Shown here one piece after another: positions 62,591 to 64,000 of a stretch of DNA of 64,000 bases. Each line of letters starts with the position of its first letter. Positions within the stretch are counted from its first letter, which is position 1. The DNA is from Bradyrhizobium sp. NDS-1 (GTDB taxonomy: Bacteria > Pseudomonadota > Alphaproteobacteria > Rhizobiales > Xanthobacteraceae). The DNA is taken from contig NZ_CP136628.1 in assembly GCF_032918005.1 (NCBI RefSeq), forward strand, positions 1,907,501-1,971,500. The letters are read 5' to 3'. The position numbers were made by a program, and so were the translations under genes. The notes beneath the pieces are model-generated. The model ran no database searches and was not told the origin of the DNA. It saw nothing but the letters and a program-made list of their open reading frames with translations.

Positions 62591-63223
62591 CTATCTGATG
62601 CCGAGCGACTTGTGCGTCTGCACGCTGAGCCGCCATTGCGGATGGCGCAGGCAATAGTCGATCGCACGTGCGGTGTTCTCGATGGCGTCGGGGCCGTCCA
62701 TAGGCTGCAGCGAGAAGCGCTCGAAGGCGAGGTTCTCGAAAGTCTCGGGCGCGGCGAGGGCCTGCGGATAGACCAGCTTCAGCTCGTGCCCCTGGCGCAG
62801 CACCAGCTCGCTGCCTCCCTTGGGGCTGACGCAGATCCAGTCGAGCCCCTCCGGCGCTTCGATCGTGCCGTTGGTCTCGACGCCGATCTCGAAGCCGCGG
62901 GCATGGAGCGCCTCGATCAGCGCGGCGTCGACCTGGAGCAGCGGCTCGCCGCCGGTGAGCACCACGTAGCGGTTGGCGGCGGTTGCCGTCCATTGCTCGG
63001 CGATGGTGTCGGCGAGCTCGGCGGCCGAGCCGTAGCGGCCGCCGAGCGTGCCGTCGATGCCGACGAAATCCGTGTCGCAGAATTTGCAGGTCGCATCCAT
63101 GCGGTCCGCCTCGCGCCCGCTCCAGAGATTGCAGCCGGCAAAACGGCAGAACACGGACGCGCGCCCGGCATGGGCGCCTTCGCCTTGCAGGGTCAGGAAG
63201 ATTTCCTTGACCGCGTAACTCAA
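62591..63223 (-). CDS. queE: 7-carboxy-7-deazaguanine synthase
   Basis: A 210-residue radical SAM enzyme of queuosine synthesis, converting 6-carboxytetrahydropterin to 7-carboxy-7-deazaguanine. The cluster cysteines are Cys31, Cys46 and Cys49, the C-x14-C-x2-C variant of Que[22 protein letters not shown] and [12 protein letters not shown] are family-typical. It lies 34 bp after trmL and 14 bp before hemF on the same strand. Confidence 0.95.
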   Translation of the reverse strand: MSYAVKEIFLTLQGEGAHAGRASVFCRFAGCNLWSGREADRMDATCKFCDTDFVGIDGTLGGRYGSAAELADTIAEQWTATAANRYVVLTGGEPLLQVDAALIEALHARGFEIGVETNGTIEAPEGLDWICVSPKGGSELVLRQGHELKLVYPQALAAPETFENLAFERFSLQPMDGPDAIENTARAIDYCLRHPQWRLSVQTHKSLGIR

Positions 63224-63257
63224 TTGTCTCTCCTCATCCTTGCCGGACTTGACCTTG

Positions 63258-63719
63258 TCAGACTTGCGGGGCTCGCATCTGCCGCAGCGCCTCGCCTGCG
63301 GCCATGGCCGCGGTCATGGCGACATTGAGCGACCGCAGCCCCGCCGTGATCGGGATCACCAGCCGCGCATCCGCGGCCTCGACCACCGCGTCGGTGACGC
63401 CAGCGCTCTCGCGCCCGAATAGCAGGATGTCCGACATCTGGTAACGGAAATCGCGATAGTCGGTGGCGCCCTTGGTGGTGAACAGCAGCAGGCGGTAGCC
63501 GTGCGAGGCGCGCCAGTCCTCGAATTTCTGCCAGGAGTCGTGCCTGACGATGCTGACATGGCCGAGGTAATCCATTCCCGCCCGGCGGAACGCGCGGTCG
63601 GAGACCGGGAACCCCGCCGGCTCAATGATATGGGCGGCCAGTCCCAGGCAGGCGCAGAGTCTGAGAATCGTGCCGGTGTTCTGGGGGATGTCGGGCTGGA
63701 AGAGCGCTATCTGCATCAT
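63258..63719 (-). CDS. trmL: tRNA (cytidine/uridine-2'-O-)-methyltransferase
   Basis: A 153-residue SPOUT methyltransferase that modifies the wobble base C34/U34 of tRNA-Leu. MQIALFQPDIPQNTGTILRLCACLG starts the fold; the knot is formed by DILLFGRESAGVTDAV and RLVIPITAGLRSLNVAMTAAMAAGEALRQ. Start ATG 63719 (tandem ATGs). The frame extends to 63785 but without family support. It heads the trmL-queE-hemF-HAD run. Confidence 0.93.
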   Translation of the reverse strand: MMQIALFQPDIPQNTGTILRLCACLGLAAHIIEPAGFPVSDRAFRRAGMDYLGHVSIVRHDSWQKFEDWRASHGYRLLLFTTKGATDYRDFRYQMSDILLFGRESAGVTDAVVEAADARLVIPITAGLRSLNVAMTAAMAAGEALRQMRAPQV

Positions 63720-63993
63720 GGGCTGCGGTTGGTTGTGGGGCGGAAATGTCTCAATAAAACATCGCCTGCCCGGGAATTCGTGCATTGCACGCTCCCGCGC
63801 CGATAGCGGGCTTGCGCTCGCCCGGCAAGGGTGCCAATAGAACGATTCTGGACTGCTGTTTCGCCTGTTTAGAGGTGGATAAGCGAAGTTCTGCCGCCGC
63901 GGGGGGCCGCGGGCGCCGGCAGCCTTTCCGGGGACCTCATGGGCGCCCCCTGGAGCGGTTCCACCGGTCGCATAAGAAGAAAGGGTTGGAATC

Positions 63994-64000
63994 GTGACGA
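63994..64000 (+). CDS. petA: Probable first codons of the Rieske Fe-S subunit gene (partial)
   Basis: The window ends in GTG ACG A, preceded by AAAGGGTTGG at the correct distance for a ribosome binding site. In Bradyrhizobium the Rieske protein of cytochrome bc1 (fbcF/petA) starts MTT and is encoded divergently from trmL, which fits. Only seven bases are present, so this rests on context. The 274 bp before it hold no gene and would carry its promoter. Confidence 0.35.

Overview
The window reads as chromosomal DNA of an alphaproteobacterium of the Bradyrhizobium type (Nitrobacteraceae). The evidence is the GC-rich coding bias with short or 4-bp gene overlaps, a glycerol ABC transporter of the rhizobial glpSTPQUV kind, DUF3551, DUF4170 and DUF6111 small proteins, an opgGH pair, a RamB/ScfR-like regulator divergent from aceA, trmL next to what looks like the first codons of petA (fbcF), and several families of palindromic intergenic repeats. 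The species is inference. I see no tRNA, rRNA, CRISPR array, prophage or insertion sequence. The window is core genome with small accessory pieces.

Layout. 1-2300: end of an RND efflux pump and a TetR regulator. 2.4-9.4 kb: a flavin reductase, then a fatty acid beta-oxidation operon (acyl-CoA dehydrogenase, thiolase, FadJ-like fusion, thioesterase). 9.5-11.3 kb: a 63-residue protein behind an exact EcfG-type stress promoter, an NTF2-like exported protein and a HAD phosphatase. 11.4-20.9 kb: the glycerol island, glpR, an inserted VapBC-type toxin-antitoxin pair on the other strand, a perfect inverted-repeat operator, then glpD-glpSTPQUV and a terminator. 21-27.6 kb: Old Yellow Enzyme, DUF1993, lytic transglycosylase, and a bgsB-bgsA-like pair (membrane fusion protein plus PilZ-bearing glycan synthase). 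27.9-33.9 kb: htpX, a TPR protein, a DUF3551 protein behind an FNR/FixK box, a Lys/Ala-tailed protein, an exported HExxH protein, and the aceA regulator. 34-41 kb: aceA, DUF4170, a membrane protein, a metallophosphoesterase, NUDIX, a polytopic membrane protein with a GT2 partner, and a GNAT. 41.2-44.2 kb: a TonB receptor and a DUF2946 protein behind a Zur-like palindrome. 44.4-51.4 kb: a four-gene MoxR / DUF58 / DUF4159 / large membrane protein operon of unknown function. 51.6-55.3 kb: DUF1285, CoA-NUDIX, DUF6111, CCA-adding enzyme and TSUP exporter, tightly coupled. 55.3-60.6 kb: a coiled-coil membrane protein, opgH and opgG behind a second exact EcfG-type promoter, a diheme c-type protein and an acidic-tailed YodC-like protein. 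60.9-64 kb: trmL-queE-hemF-HAD, and the probable start of petA at the very end.

The most informative observations are regulatory and structural: two exact EcfG-type promoters (small stress protein; opgGH), an FNR/FixK box, a Zur-like box and a GlpR-type operator; a glycerol importer whose two ATPases carry complementary defects, leaving one canonical ATP site; and the uncharacterised MoxR operon. No wholly novel defence or mobile system is evident.
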